DNA of 64,000 nucleotides from an uncultured Prevotella sp. (GTDB lineage: Bacteria > Bacteroidota > Bacteroidia > Bacteroidales > Bacteroidaceae), in NCBI GenBank assembly GCA_946999045.1, contig CAMQBR010000005.1:7156-71155 (forward strand), written 5' to 3'. The notes below the pieces were generated by a model. That model was not told where the DNA came from. It was given only the letters and a program-made list of their open reading frames with translations, and did not search any database. Both the position numbers and the translations under genes were made by a program. Of this stretch, positions 19,651 to 28,686 are shown piece by piece. The number at the start of each line of letters is the position of its first letter. Within the stretch, counting starts at the first letter, position 1.

Positions 19651-20252
19651 ATTATATTTAACGTAAACAAAATAATTTTATTACATTTTTAGTAAAAAAA
19701 ACACTTGTTTTATATTGGTTATACAAACTTAATGTGGTAATACAAAAAGCCCTATATACAACTATATTGTACTACTTGAAATATCTTTACATTGGCTTCT
19801 TTATATTTGCAATATTTGAAAAATATTATCTATTGGTTAGAAATACTATAATTTTGAGTATTCTCTCATTAGGCTCATTATCAACAAATTATAATATTAC
19901 TAATCAAAAAAAGTTAAGAAAATAATACATTTTAAAGATAAAACAGGTGTAAAATAGAGCATTATAACATTGGGTTAGTCATGCAATCAATACCACTTAG
20001 TGCTACAAAATGATACAAATAAGACGATAAAGACGTACAAGTTACGAAAATAGCCCAGTTAAGAAAGATAAAAGCATAGTATTTTCTTCTAGAATACAAC
20101 ATTGAGAAGTGTTAAAATATTGGCTTTTTTTTTTACAAATTTGGGATTTTACAAAATCACGATTTAAGTTGCACTCAAATATTACTTGGCAGGTTATAGT
20201 TTTATGTAAAAAACTCTTATCTTTGCAATACATAAAATCAAAAAAACACATT
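19651..20252. other. Divergent intergenic region of the polysaccharide island
   Basis: About 600 bp, very AT-rich. No credible gene was found: a GTG-started 63-codon frame at 19734-19925 has low complexity and no family resemblance. The -7 element at 20218 serves the plus-strand glycosyltransferases; the flippase promoter was not pinned down. Confidence 0.6.
20218..20225 (+). promoter_or_regulatory. -7 element (TATCTTTG) for the glycosyltransferase genes
   Basis: TATCTTTG followed by C lies 28 bp before the chosen ATG (20253). A start site near 20231 would exclude the upstream in-frame codons. No well-spaced -33 was found. Confidence 0.55.
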
Positions 20253-21173
20253 ATGCTATTAAGTATCATTGTTCCCGTTTATAAAGTAGAGCAAACCTTG
20301 GAAAGGTGTGTAGATAGTATATTACACCAAACCTACCATCAATGGGAGATGATATTGGTAGATGATGGTTCGCCAGATAATTGTCCTTCTATTTGTAATC
20401 GTTATGCAATGAAAGATTATCGAATAAGGGTAATTCATCAGCCTAATAGCGGACTGAGTGCGGCACGCAACGCAGGGATAAAAATAGCAACGGGAGAGTA
20501 TATCACCTTTGTTGATAGCGATGATTATGTGTGCAAGGATACATTTTTACAATTGATGAATATTGTGTCTACACAACCAGACATTGACATTCTGGAATAT
20601 CCTATGACGCAAATTTACAAGCATAGTAAACGGTGCAAACAACTTAATTTCATACCACAAAAGTACCACGATATGCTTAATTATTGGCTTATAGGAAAGG
20701 CTTACCTACATACCTATGCATGGAATAAGATTTATAAGCGCACATTATTTGGTCAAGTAAGCTATCCCATTAACACTGTTTTTGAGGATGTACATACCTT
20801 GCCCCTGTTATTAAAACTTTGCAAATGTGTAGCAACAACTAATAAAGGACTGTACTATTATTGCAACAATCCGCAAGGTATTACGGCAATGGCACAGGGT
20901 AAAGAACTGAACCAGCTGCTGCAAGCTCATATAGATGTGCTTAAAAATCCAGAACTGGCATACAGGAAAGGCTTTGTTACTTATTATGCACATGTACTTA
21001 ACATACAGCTGGATGTGTATGAGCAAACAGGCGATATCCCTATTTTACCTCCTTTTCATCGTAATGAAGAAAAGAATATACCAATAAAAATAAAACTCTT
21101 AAACCTTATAGGACTTCAACGCTTATGCCAACTGAACCAATTTATACACAAGGTGTATCGAAGAAGCCATTAG
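20253..21173 (+). CDS. Family 2 glycosyltransferase
   Basis: The 306-residue GT-A fold enzyme begins MLLSIIVPVYKVEQTLERCVDSI, with VDDGSPDNCP and the DSDDYV metal/nucleotide-sugar motif, all typical of GT2. The frame is open upstream to 20109, but this ATG lies just after a -7 element and directly opens the conserved IIVPVYK strand. It presumably adds one sugar to a lipid-linked surface glycan. Donor and acceptor are not predictable. Its 3' end overlaps the next gene by 49 bp. Confidence 0.9.
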   Translation: MLLSIIVPVYKVEQTLERCVDSILHQTYHQWEMILVDDGSPDNCPSICNRYAMKDYRIRVIHQPNSGLSAARNAGIKIATGEYITFVDSDDYVCKDTFLQLMNIVSTQPDIDILEYPMTQIYKHSKRCKQLNFIPQKYHDMLNYWLIGKAYLHTYAWNKIYKRTLFGQVSYPINTVFEDVHTLPLLLKLCKCVATTNKGLYYYCNNPQGITAMAQGKELNQLLQAHIDVLKNPELAYRKGFVTYYAHVLNIQLDVYEQTGDIPILPPFHRNEEKNIPIKIKLLNLIGLQRLCQLNQFIHKVYRRSH

Positions 21174-22102
21174 TTAGCTTCATTGTACCTATTTATAATT
21201 TGCCAGCTTCTTTGGTTACAGAATGTTTAGATAGTATTCTTACCTTGTCGCTTGACGCAAACGAGTGCGAAATCATTGTGGTAGATGATGGCTCTTCAGC
21301 TCCTTTACTCAATGATTTATGTGAATATTGGAATAGAATAATTTACATAAGGCAAACAAACAGAGGCTTATCTGAAGCTCGCAATACAGGTATGCGCTTG
21401 GCTCAAGGCAAGTATATACAATTTGTTGACGGTGATGATGCACTATTATCCTTTGTTTATGAGCACTGTTTGGACATGATACGTTATCATGATGCTGATG
21501 TCGTGGTATATAATTTTGTACGAACCAAACAGCAAAAAACAGCGTACGATGTACAAGGTCCGATGTTGGGTAGCGAGTATATGAGCAAAAAGAATTTACA
21601 TGCTTCGGCATGCTGCATACTATTTAAGCAAAGTTTATTACAAGGCTTGCAGTTTACCCAAGGATTATTGAACGAAGATGAGGAGTTTACGCCCCAACTG
21701 ATACTGAGTGCAAACAAACTATACGAAACCAATGCAAGGGCTTATTATTACAGAAAGCGGAAAAATTCGTGTACTACAAGAAAGGATACCAAAAATAAGA
21801 TTCAACGTTTGCACGATACATTGTTCATTATCTTGAAGTTTCAATCTCAGTTAGATGCACTACCCCTCATGGAACGTAATGCTTTGCAGCGACGCATTGC
21901 ACAGCTAACAATGGACTATATATATAATGTGGCACAATACACGCATAGCATAGAGCATCTTAACAAGTCAATAGAAGAGTTAAAAACCAAGGGACTTTAT
22001 CCGCTGCCCAATAAGAAATATACTAGAAATTATTCTTTGTTCAGACGATTTATTCAGACAAAAATAGGACGAAGAATGTTAATTTTGATGGCATTAAAAT
22101 GA
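21125..22102 (+). CDS. Family 2 glycosyltransferase
   Basis: A 325-residue GT2 enzyme with VSFIVPIYNLPASLVTECLDS, VVDDGSS and the VDGDDAL motif. The only in-frame start before the conserved domain is the ATG at 21125, inside the upstream gene, so the two genes overlap by 49 bp and are probably translationally coupled. Its own stop overlaps the following start in ATGA. The divergence from the upstream GT2 argues for a different linkage rather than a recent duplication. Confidence 0.9.
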   Translation: MPTEPIYTQGVSKKPLVSFIVPIYNLPASLVTECLDSILTLSLDANECEIIVVDDGSSAPLLNDLCEYWNRIIYIRQTNRGLSEARNTGMRLAQGKYIQFVDGDDALLSFVYEHCLDMIRYHDADVVVYNFVRTKQQKTAYDVQGPMLGSEYMSKKNLHASACCILFKQSLLQGLQFTQGLLNEDEEFTPQLILSANKLYETNARAYYYRKRKNSCTTRKDTKNKIQRLHDTLFIILKFQSQLDALPLMERNALQRRIAQLTMDYIYNVAQYTHSIEHLNKSIEELKTKGLYPLPNKKYTRNYSLFRRFIQTKIGRRMLILMALK

Positions 22103-23202
22103 GAATATTATTGTTAGGCGAATACAGTAATGTGCACTGGACTTTGGCAGAAGAACTGCGACAATTAGGACATGAGGTTACAGTGGTATCGAATGGCGAT
22201 TTTTGGAAAAACTATCCACGAGACATCAACTTGTCAAGAACATATACAAAATTAGGTGGCATTAGCTACATGATAAAGCTGTATAGTCTGCTACCACGTC
22301 TAAGAGGGTATGATGTGGTACAGATTATCAACCCTATATTCCTTGAAATAAAGGCTCAACGTATCTTACCTATTTATAAATATTTGCGAAAACATAACAA
22401 AAAAATGTTTTTGGCAGCGTATGGTATGGACTATTATTGGGTGCATACATGCTGTACAGCCATGCCATTAAGATATAGTGACTTTAATATGGGGCGTGAA
22501 TTGAGAAATACAAAGGATGCCTTAAAAGAGCGAAAAGACTGGATTGGAACAGACAAGCAATGGCTCAACGAATATATTGCACACGATTGTGATGGCATCA
22601 TCGCTGGACTTTATGAATATTGGGCATGTTATCAGCCTTTGTTTCCAAATAAGACAACATTTATACCATTCCCTATTAAATGTATACATACTAAAAATAA
22701 GGCTAATACATTAAGCATTTATAGTAAAATAAAGCTATTTATTGGTATCAATAAAGAGCGATCTGAGTATAAAGGAACGGATATTATGCTATCTGCAGCA
22801 CAAGCTATTGCTAAAAAATATCCTGCAAAAGTAGAATTAAGAATTGCTGAAAGTGTTCCTTTTTCACAATATAAAGAGATGATGAATGGGGCAGATGTCA
22901 TACTTGATCAGTTGTATAGTTATACTCCTGCCATGAATGCTTTAGAAGCTATGAGTAAAGGTATTATCTGTATTGGTGGGGGTGAGCCAGAAAATTATGC
23001 TATTTTGCACGAACCACTCTTGCGACCTATCATAAATGTAGAACCAAATGAAGAGAGTGTATACTATGAATTGGAACAGCTAATACAACATCCTGAACGA
23101 ATTGTGCTGTTAAAACAAGAGAGTATAAGATATATTAAAAAGCACCACGATGATGCGAAAGTAGCTCATCAATACATAGATTTTTATCAAAAGTCCTTAT
23201 AG
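22099..23202 (+). CDS. Glycosyltransferase, GT4-like (GT-B fold)
   Basis: The 367-residue protein begins MRILLLGEYSNVHWTLAEELRQLGHEVTVVSNGD, a Rossmann-type N-terminal domain common in GT-B enzymes. The C-terminal half includes GTDIMLSAAQ, LDQLYSYTPAMNALEAMSKG and GGGEPENYAI, resembling the GT4 donor-binding region (E-x7-E is not perfectly clear). The start overlaps the previous stop by 4 bp. It is the last gene of the three-gene glycosyltransferase unit. Substrate unknown. Confidence 0.82.
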   Translation: MRILLLGEYSNVHWTLAEELRQLGHEVTVVSNGDFWKNYPRDINLSRTYTKLGGISYMIKLYSLLPRLRGYDVVQIINPIFLEIKAQRILPIYKYLRKHNKKMFLAAYGMDYYWVHTCCTAMPLRYSDFNMGRELRNTKDALKERKDWIGTDKQWLNEYIAHDCDGIIAGLYEYWACYQPLFPNKTTFIPFPIKCIHTKNKANTLSIYSKIKLFIGINKERSEYKGTDIMLSAAQAIAKKYPAKVELRIAESVPFSQYKEMMNGADVILDQLYSYTPAMNALEAMSKGIICIGGGEPENYAILHEPLLRPIINVEPNEESVYYELEQLIQHPERIVLLKQESIRYIKKHHDDAKVAHQYIDFYQKSL

Positions 23203-23210
23203 GTAGACGT

Positions 23211-23265
23211 AAAAAAAAAAGTAAAAATTAGATTAGATATTAATTATCGTAATCTAATTTTTACT
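23211..23265 (-). terminator. Terminator of nadE
   Basis: A perfect 16-bp stem (23220-23235 with 23250-23265, 14-nt loop) is followed on the minus strand by a run of ten T (23211-23220 on the plus strand as A). It lies 24 bp after the nadE stop and also stands between the convergent glycosyltransferase gene and nadE. Confidence 0.85.
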
Positions 23266-23288
23266 CCTGTATTCAAATTATATCTGGT

Positions 23289-25349
23289 TTACAAAGCCTC
23301 ACACTCTTCTATCCACAATCTTCCTATGGCATCGGTAGGCATACGCCAATCACCACGCGGACTTAAACTTACGCTGCATACTTTAGGACCATCTGGTAGG
23401 CAAGAACGCTTGAACTGCTGTGTAAAGAATCGCTTAAAAAATGTAGTTAACCACTTCTTTATTGTTGCTTCGTCATAATATTCAGCTGTAGCTTGGGCAT
23501 TGTTCTTGTTATTTATATCTCTCTGCAATGCTGGTTTGGTAAACGCTTTCTTTGCCAACATAAAGATTTTACGTGGACGAAAACCAAAGCGCAGTACGTA
23601 ATAAAGGAAGAAATCGTGCAACTCGTAGGGTCCAACCAAATTTTCTGTCTTCTGCTTGATATCACCATTCTCATCTGCAGGCGTTAACTCTGGCGAGATG
23701 GGTGTGTCTACTACATCCTGCAAAATCTTGCAAATGGTGCTGTTATCAGCAAAATGATTGGCATAATAACTAACCAAATAGCGCATTAAAGTCTTGGGTA
23801 TGCCAGCATTAATACCATACATAGACATATGGTCTCCATTGTATGTAGCCCATCCTAAAGCCAGTTCTGACATATCACCCGTACCAACAACAATACCATT
23901 ATACTGATTACTTATATCCATCAATATTTGTGTGCGCTCACGAGCCTGACTATTTTCGTAGGTTACATCGTGCTGATTGATGTCGTGCCCTATATCCTTA
24001 AAATGCTGTTTTACACTATTGCGAATGCTAATTTCTTTGATTGTAACTCCTAATTGCTGCATCAATGCTATCGCATTGTTATGGGTTCGGTTGGTAGTTC
24101 CAAAACCTGGCATGGTAACACCGATGATACCTTTGCGGTTAAGTCCCAACTTATCGAAACTCATTACAGAAACCAACAGAGCTAAAGTAGAGTCTAACCC
24201 TCCGCTAATGCCCACCACAGCACACTTGGTATGGATATGTGAAAGGCGTGTTGCCAACGCCATGGTTTGTATATTCAATATCTCATTGCAGGTGTCGGCC
24301 ATATCCTCGTCGGTTGGAATAAATGGGTGCGGATTAACTTCACGCTCTAAAGCAAATGTATTGTTGTGTTCTACATCTAAACAAGAAATGTAATGAATAG
24401 AACGATCACTGTTATAGATAGCGAACTCGTTAGGACTAATGCTCTTAGCATAGCCATGTTGGTTAGTATATCGCTTGAGCCGGCGCTGCGCATTGACGTA
24501 AGTAGAATTGGTACGACGCTCAGTTCGCAACATTTCTACATCTATTTGAGCTGTTTGTATCTGTCCCTCCATGGTGAAACGATTACCTTCAGCCAAGAGT
24601 TCACCATTCTCATAAATCAATCCATTGCCTGCATAAACAAGATCTTGCGTGCTTTCCCCAAATCCGCAAGCTGCATATACATAGCCCGTAATGGTACGAG
24701 AGCTCTGTTGTGAGAGCAAACGTTTAAGGTATTGATACTTATCAACAATGGCATCACTGGCAGAAAGGTTAAAAATAAGGTCGGCACCTGCCAGTGCCAA
24801 AGTATTACTTGGAGGTATGGGGCCCCACACATCTTCACATATCTCAATACCAAACTGCACACCTGTATCGGTAACATATATCTGAGGATCGTGCGTTACT
24901 AGTACTGTTTGTCCAGCAAAGCGTATGGTAGTCTCCTTCAAATCCTGTGAAGAAGCAAACCATCGCTTTTCATAAAACTCCTTGTAATTGGGCAAATAAG
25001 TTTTGGGAACAATGCCTAATATCTGTCCTCGCTGAATAACGGCAGCACAATTGAGCAAAATATCGCCTACGGCAACGGGTAATCCTACAATGCTGATAAC
25101 ATCTAAAGTACGTGTAAAGTCGAGTAAATGCAAAATAGATTGTTCTGCAGCATCTAACAATATTTGCTGTTGAAACAAGTCCTGACAAGAATAAGCGGTA
25201 ATGCCTAACTCTGGAAAGACAACAATTTCAACATTTTGTTCTTTGGCTTGCTTTATCTGAAGCATAGTTTGCTCAACGTTATACGTACAGTCTGCAACCT
25301 TTACCAAAGGCACAGCGCAAGCCACTTTTATAAATCCATTGTTCATCAT
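23289..25349 (-). CDS. nadE: Glutamine-dependent NAD+ synthetase
   Basis: The enzyme amidates nicotinic acid adenine dinucleotide to NAD+. The N-terminal nitrilase-type glutaminase domain (about 1-290) shows the Glu-Lys-Cys triad regions FPELGITAYSC, VPKTYLPNY and FGIEICEDVW. The C-terminal synthetase domain (about 330-686) has the ATP pyrophosphatase loop GISGGLDSTLAL, plus GTGDMSELALGWATYNGDHM. The length of 686 is normal for the two-domain form. It ends the long minus-strand run and is followed by a strong terminator. Confidence 0.96.
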   Translation of the reverse strand: MMNNGFIKVACAVPLVKVADCTYNVEQTMLQIKQAKEQNVEIVVFPELGITAYSCQDLFQQQILLDAAEQSILHLLDFTRTLDVISIVGLPVAVGDILLNCAAVIQRGQILGIVPKTYLPNYKEFYEKRWFASSQDLKETTIRFAGQTVLVTHDPQIYVTDTGVQFGIEICEDVWGPIPPSNTLALAGADLIFNLSASDAIVDKYQYLKRLLSQQSSRTITGYVYAACGFGESTQDLVYAGNGLIYENGELLAEGNRFTMEGQIQTAQIDVEMLRTERRTNSTYVNAQRRLKRYTNQHGYAKSISPNEFAIYNSDRSIHYISCLDVEHNNTFALEREVNPHPFIPTDEDMADTCNEILNIQTMALATRLSHIHTKCAVVGISGGLDSTLALLVSVMSFDKLGLNRKGIIGVTMPGFGTTNRTHNNAIALMQQLGVTIKEISIRNSVKQHFKDIGHDINQHDVTYENSQARERTQILMDISNQYNGIVVGTGDMSELALGWATYNGDHMSMYGINAGIPKTLMRYLVSYYANHFADNSTICKILQDVVDTPISPELTPADENGDIKQKTENLVGPYELHDFFLYYVLRFGFRPRKIFMLAKKAFTKPALQRDINNKNNAQATAEYYDEATIKKWLTTFFKRFFTQQFKRSCLPDGPKVCSVSLSPRGDWRMPTDAIGRLWIEECEAL

Positions 25350-25376
25350 AATGGGGATGAAATGTAAAAGTATGTA

Positions 25377-26549
25377 TTATTTAATAGTTACTTGTGTCGC
25401 TCCGTATCCGTATTCCTGAAAACTTGCATCTTGATACTGATACTTTTTGTACCGATAATTCAAATCATTGATGATGGCACGCCTTAATACGCCTTCACCT
25501 TTTCCATGAATAAAGACGATGCGCTGTCCTCTTTTGTGAGCATATTTCGTAAGCGTTTCGCGGAATTTATCCATCTGATAATTGAGAATATCCGTAGCAC
25601 TCATACCTGCAGTTGTTTCTAATAAGCAATCAGCATGCAAGTCTACCACTACAATATCCTCATCTCCACGATGCTTTATTTGGTAAGGATTACCATTTTT
25701 CTTATTATTTTCATAGCGACGAACGTAACTATCTCTATTATTATGTTCAAATGTTTGAGTATTATTATCTTTCTTTTCTTGGTGATACATTTCAGCTTTT
25801 AGCTGCTTAGCATCAACTACCAGCGGACGAGTTACTTTGTCGTTCTCAACAATAGTATAGAGAAGAGCAGGCTGTTCAAAGAAGTCATTGTCTTGAAAAG
25901 TATTTAGCTTGTAGAATTTTACAGGATCTATTCTAAACTGAACATCTATCGTAGGCTTTAAGATAAAAGCCTTTTCACGCTTGTATGCCATAAGTTGAAT
26001 GGCAATATGCCCCAACTTATTTAATACATCTCTGCCAAACTCTTCTATAAACTCTTTGGTGTTGGGTTCTACTTCCATAGAAGTTTTGAAGTTCCAATTT
26101 TGACCTTCGGCAGTAAGATATGCAAAATGAACGTAGTAATTGCTGTCGTTAACAAAATAACATTCAAAGCGAGTATTGGTTACATTTTTTATATCAATAG
26201 GAACAAAGGCAAGATAACAACTTAACAAGTTACCGCCTTTGCGCTCTTCAATGGGTGCATGAAATATAAATTCTTTGTCAGCAGGAGTTTTCTCCTCTCC
26301 ATCTTTTTCTTCGTCATCAAGCGTTGGATGACATAAAGCCTGTTTAACAGAAGTTGTTTTATGAGTAGTTGGTTTTACTACATTAGTAATGCTGTAATCA
26401 TCATTCTGCACACAAATAATTTCATTGGCAGGAGTTGGTATTTGGAAGCCGTCTTCATCTTCGACCAAAACGATGTTCTTACCTTGGAAACCTGCAATTA
26501 CTCCCCCACCAGATTCGCTCAAAAATCGTACTTTATCACCTATTTTCAT
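25377..26549 (-). CDS. DUF2027 protein with C-terminal Smr domain
   Basis: The 390-residue cytoplasmic protein has a beta-rich N-terminal region (MKIGDKVRFLSESGGGVIAGFQ) of the DUF2027 type and a middle domain. The C-terminal Smr domain (about 305-390) has VDLHAD, IVFIHGKGEGVLR and a Gly/Ala-Thr end. Smr domains are nucleases in MutS2 and related proteins, and the D-L-H and H-G-x-G motifs are intact. Its role in this family is unknown. A 90-bp gap with two 23-bp direct repeats separates it from queA. Confidence 0.88.
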   Translation of the reverse strand: MKIGDKVRFLSESGGGVIAGFQGKNIVLVEDEDGFQIPTPANEIICVQNDDYSITNVVKPTTHKTTSVKQALCHPTLDDEEKDGEEKTPADKEFIFHAPIEERKGGNLLSCYLAFVPIDIKNVTNTRFECYFVNDSNYYVHFAYLTAEGQNWNFKTSMEVEPNTKEFIEEFGRDVLNKLGHIAIQLMAYKREKAFILKPTIDVQFRIDPVKFYKLNTFQDNDFFEQPALLYTIVENDKVTRPLVVDAKQLKAEMYHQEKKDNNTQTFEHNNRDSYVRRYENNKKNGNPYQIKHRGDEDIVVVDLHADCLLETTAGMSATDILNYQMDKFRETLTKYAHKRGQRIVFIHGKGEGVLRRAIINDLNYRYKKYQYQDASFQEYGYGATQVTIK

Positions 26550-26582
26550 TGTTATCTTATTTTATAAATATTTTGTTAACTT

Positions 26583-26637
26583 GTTAACCCAAAAACTTAT
26601 TAATTTATGAGCCCGTTAACTAAAAAACTTATTAATT
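26583..26637. repeat. Pair of 23-bp direct repeats between queA and the Smr gene
   Basis: GTTAACCCAAAAACTTATT (26583 on) and GTTAACTAAAAAACTTATT (26615 on), each continuing AATT, match in 21 of 23 positions with a 32-bp period. They lie upstream of the Smr gene; function unknown. Confidence 0.6.
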
Positions 26638-26638
26638 A

Positions 26639-27940
26639 TCACGGAATAAGTATGCTGCTATCTCCATAACTCAAAAAACGGAAGTTATGCGATAATGCAT
26701 AATCATAGATAGTACGCCAATCTCCATGTACAAACGCACTAACCAATAAGATTAAAGTACTCTCAGGCTGGTGAAAATTGGTTACCAACATCTTGACAAT
26801 CTTATATTCATATCCTGGTGCAATAATGATTTGGGTAGAGCTGTGTAATGCCTTTAGATCGTTGCGTTCTAAATAATCAAGCACATTTTGTATGGCTTGC
26901 ATAGAAGTAATGCCGTCTATAAGATTTCCATCTAGCTTTTCTATTGTTCCGTGTGCATTCTTTCTTTCATAAGGAGTCCACTGCTTTACGTGCAAATCCT
27001 CTTCAGAAGCATCAGGATGCGACTGCAAATATACGCCCATATAATACAAGCTCTCTAATGTACGCACGCTGGTTGTACCCACTGCAATAGCTTCTGCATT
27101 GTGCTTTAGTAGTTTTTCTAACGTTTGTCGGTGTACACAAATATACTCAGTGTGCATATCGTGTCCCACTATCTCTTCTGTTTTTACAGGCTTAAACGTT
27201 CCAGCCCCCACATGAAGCGTAACCTCTTCTCGGTCAATATCCCATTCATCTAAAGAATGTAACACCTCATCTGTGAAATGAAGCCCTGCTGTTGGTGCAG
27301 CAACAGACCCTTTTATTTTGGAATATACTGTTTGATAAGTGGTTTTATCGCTTTCTTGTGTTTCTCTGTTAAGATAAGGTGGAATAGGAAGTTCACCCAT
27401 TGCATCCAATATCTCAGCAAAACTAATTTCCTTATCATCCCAATCAAAATCAATCCAATGGTGTGTAGAAGGCGTTTGTTGCCCACCCAATACCAAAGAA
27501 TGATGAACGCAACTTTTATCTTCTCTGCGTGTAACAGTTAGTACCAAAGATTGACCTTTAACAGTGTATTCACGTCTCAAATAACCCTCTTTCCATTTCT
27601 TCTGGTTTCCAATCATGCAATACCAAGAGCAATGACCTTTGGTTTGGAAGATTAATTCGTAATCGGTTGGATCGGCTGGCTCCATCAAAAAGACTTCTAT
27701 CAAAGCACCTGTTTCCTTGCGAAAGTGCATACGTGCTTGAATAACCTTGGTATTGTTAAATACCATTAAAGCACCATGAGGCAAATAATGTGCAAGATTA
27801 TAAAAGACATCTTCGCCTACTTTACCTTTTTGATACACTAAAAGTTTACTATGGTCGCGCTGCGCTATCGGGAATTTTGCTATCCTTTCATCTTGCAAAT
27901 CATAGTGATAATCACTGATATGTATGTGTTTTGTATCCAC
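26639..27940 (-). CDS. queA: tRNA preQ1 ribosyltransferase-isomerase, long form
   Basis: QueA transfers the ribosyl part of SAM to preQ1 at tRNA position 34 to make epoxyqueuosine. Signature blocks are VFNNTKVIQARM, LPIPPYLNRETQ, YQTVYSKIKGSVAAPTAGLHF, VTLHVGAGTFKPV, AVGTTSVRTLES and LVTNFHQPESTL. At 433 residues it is longer than the roughly 350 of E. coli, with extra sequence between the first two blocks. The start codon is GTG; no in-frame ATG precedes the conserved ISDY. It lies 22 bp after the PAP2 gene. Confidence 0.93.
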   Translation of the reverse strand: MDTKHIHISDYHYDLQDERIAKFPIAQRDHSKLLVYQKGKVGEDVFYNLAHYLPHGALMVFNNTKVIQARMHFRKETGALIEVFLMEPADPTDYELIFQTKGHCSWYCMIGNQKKWKEGYLRREYTVKGQSLVLTVTRREDKSCVHHSLVLGGQQTPSTHHWIDFDWDDKEISFAEILDAMGELPIPPYLNRETQESDKTTYQTVYSKIKGSVAAPTAGLHFTDEVLHSLDEWDIDREEVTLHVGAGTFKPVKTEEIVGHDMHTEYICVHRQTLEKLLKHNAEAIAVGTTSVRTLESLYYMGVYLQSHPDASEEDLHVKQWTPYERKNAHGTIEKLDGNLIDGITSMQAIQNVLDYLERNDLKALHSSTQIIIAPGYEYKIVKMLVTNFHQPESTLILLVSAFVHGDWRTIYDYALSHNFRFLSYGDSSILIP

Positions 27941-27962
27941 TGAATGATATTTTTTATATTTT

Positions 27963-28661
27963 TTATGTAAATAAAATCAACGAACGAAAAATGGCATAAA
28001 TGAGAATAAGTACGAATACTAATACTACCATGTCAATATCTTTTATATTATATCCTGTGCAAGTATATTGACTTGATATATAATTTGTTTTAGTTTCTAC
28101 ACTTGTATAGGCTCTTTTAAATAAGAAATAACTCAAGAAACCTACACAAGTACCCCAAACAAGTCCTATAAAAACATCACTTGGATAATGTACGCCTAAG
28201 TACAAACGTGTATAGGCATTGAGCAAAGCCCAAACCAATAAAAACGTATTTAGCAGTTTACTTCTTACCAAAAGACAAATAAAAATGGCAACAGAAAGTG
28301 TATTTGATGTGTGTCCTGAAAAGAAACTATACGACCGAGGTCGATAGTTATTAACCACATCTACTTGATATTTCAAAAACAAGTCGTTACAAGGACGAAC
28401 TCGTTCTATCAAAGGTTTAAAGGTGGCATCGGCAAGTCCAGATGAAAGCAACAAGCACAATATTACAAATCCAAAGATTAAGAGTATTTGAGACATGGTT
28501 TCATTGTTTTTTACCACCATATATATAAGTGCCACATACAACGGAATCCATGTAACAAAGGATGTAAAGGTCATCATCATTCCATCTAAGAATAACGAAT
28601 CAGAACCATTAAATATGCTCAATATTTGCTGGTCAAGTTGTATGAGTATTTGTAAATCCAC
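27963..28661 (-). CDS. PAP2-family membrane phosphatase
   Basis: The 232-residue integral membrane protein has five to six helices and the three PAP2 motifs: KPLIERVRP, SFFSGHTSN with the catalytic His, and TRLYLGVHYPSDV with the second His and Asp. Such enzymes hydrolyse lipid phosphates such as undecaprenyl pyrophosphate or phosphatidylglycerol phosphate at the periplasmic face. The substrate here is open. The predicted start is GTG, 25 bp after the batD/E stop. A basic or hydrophobic C-terminal helix follows the catalytic domain. Confidence 0.9.
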   Translation of the reverse strand: MDLQILIQLDQQILSIFNGSDSLFLDGMMMTFTSFVTWIPLYVALIYMVVKNNETMSQILLIFGFVILCLLLSSGLADATFKPLIERVRPCNDLFLKYQVDVVNNYRPRSYSFFSGHTSNTLSVAIFICLLVRSKLLNTFLLVWALLNAYTRLYLGVHYPSDVFIGLVWGTCVGFLSYFLFKRAYTSVETKTNYISSQYTCTGYNIKDIDMVVLVFVLILIYAIFRSLILFT

Positions 28662-28686
28662 CGCTAAAATGATTGATTATTTGTTC

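Noticed and set aside
19734..19925. 63-codon GTG-started frame before the glycosyltransferases
   Set aside because: Low-complexity hydrophobic translation in very AT-rich DNA, with no ribosome-binding signal or neighbour logic.
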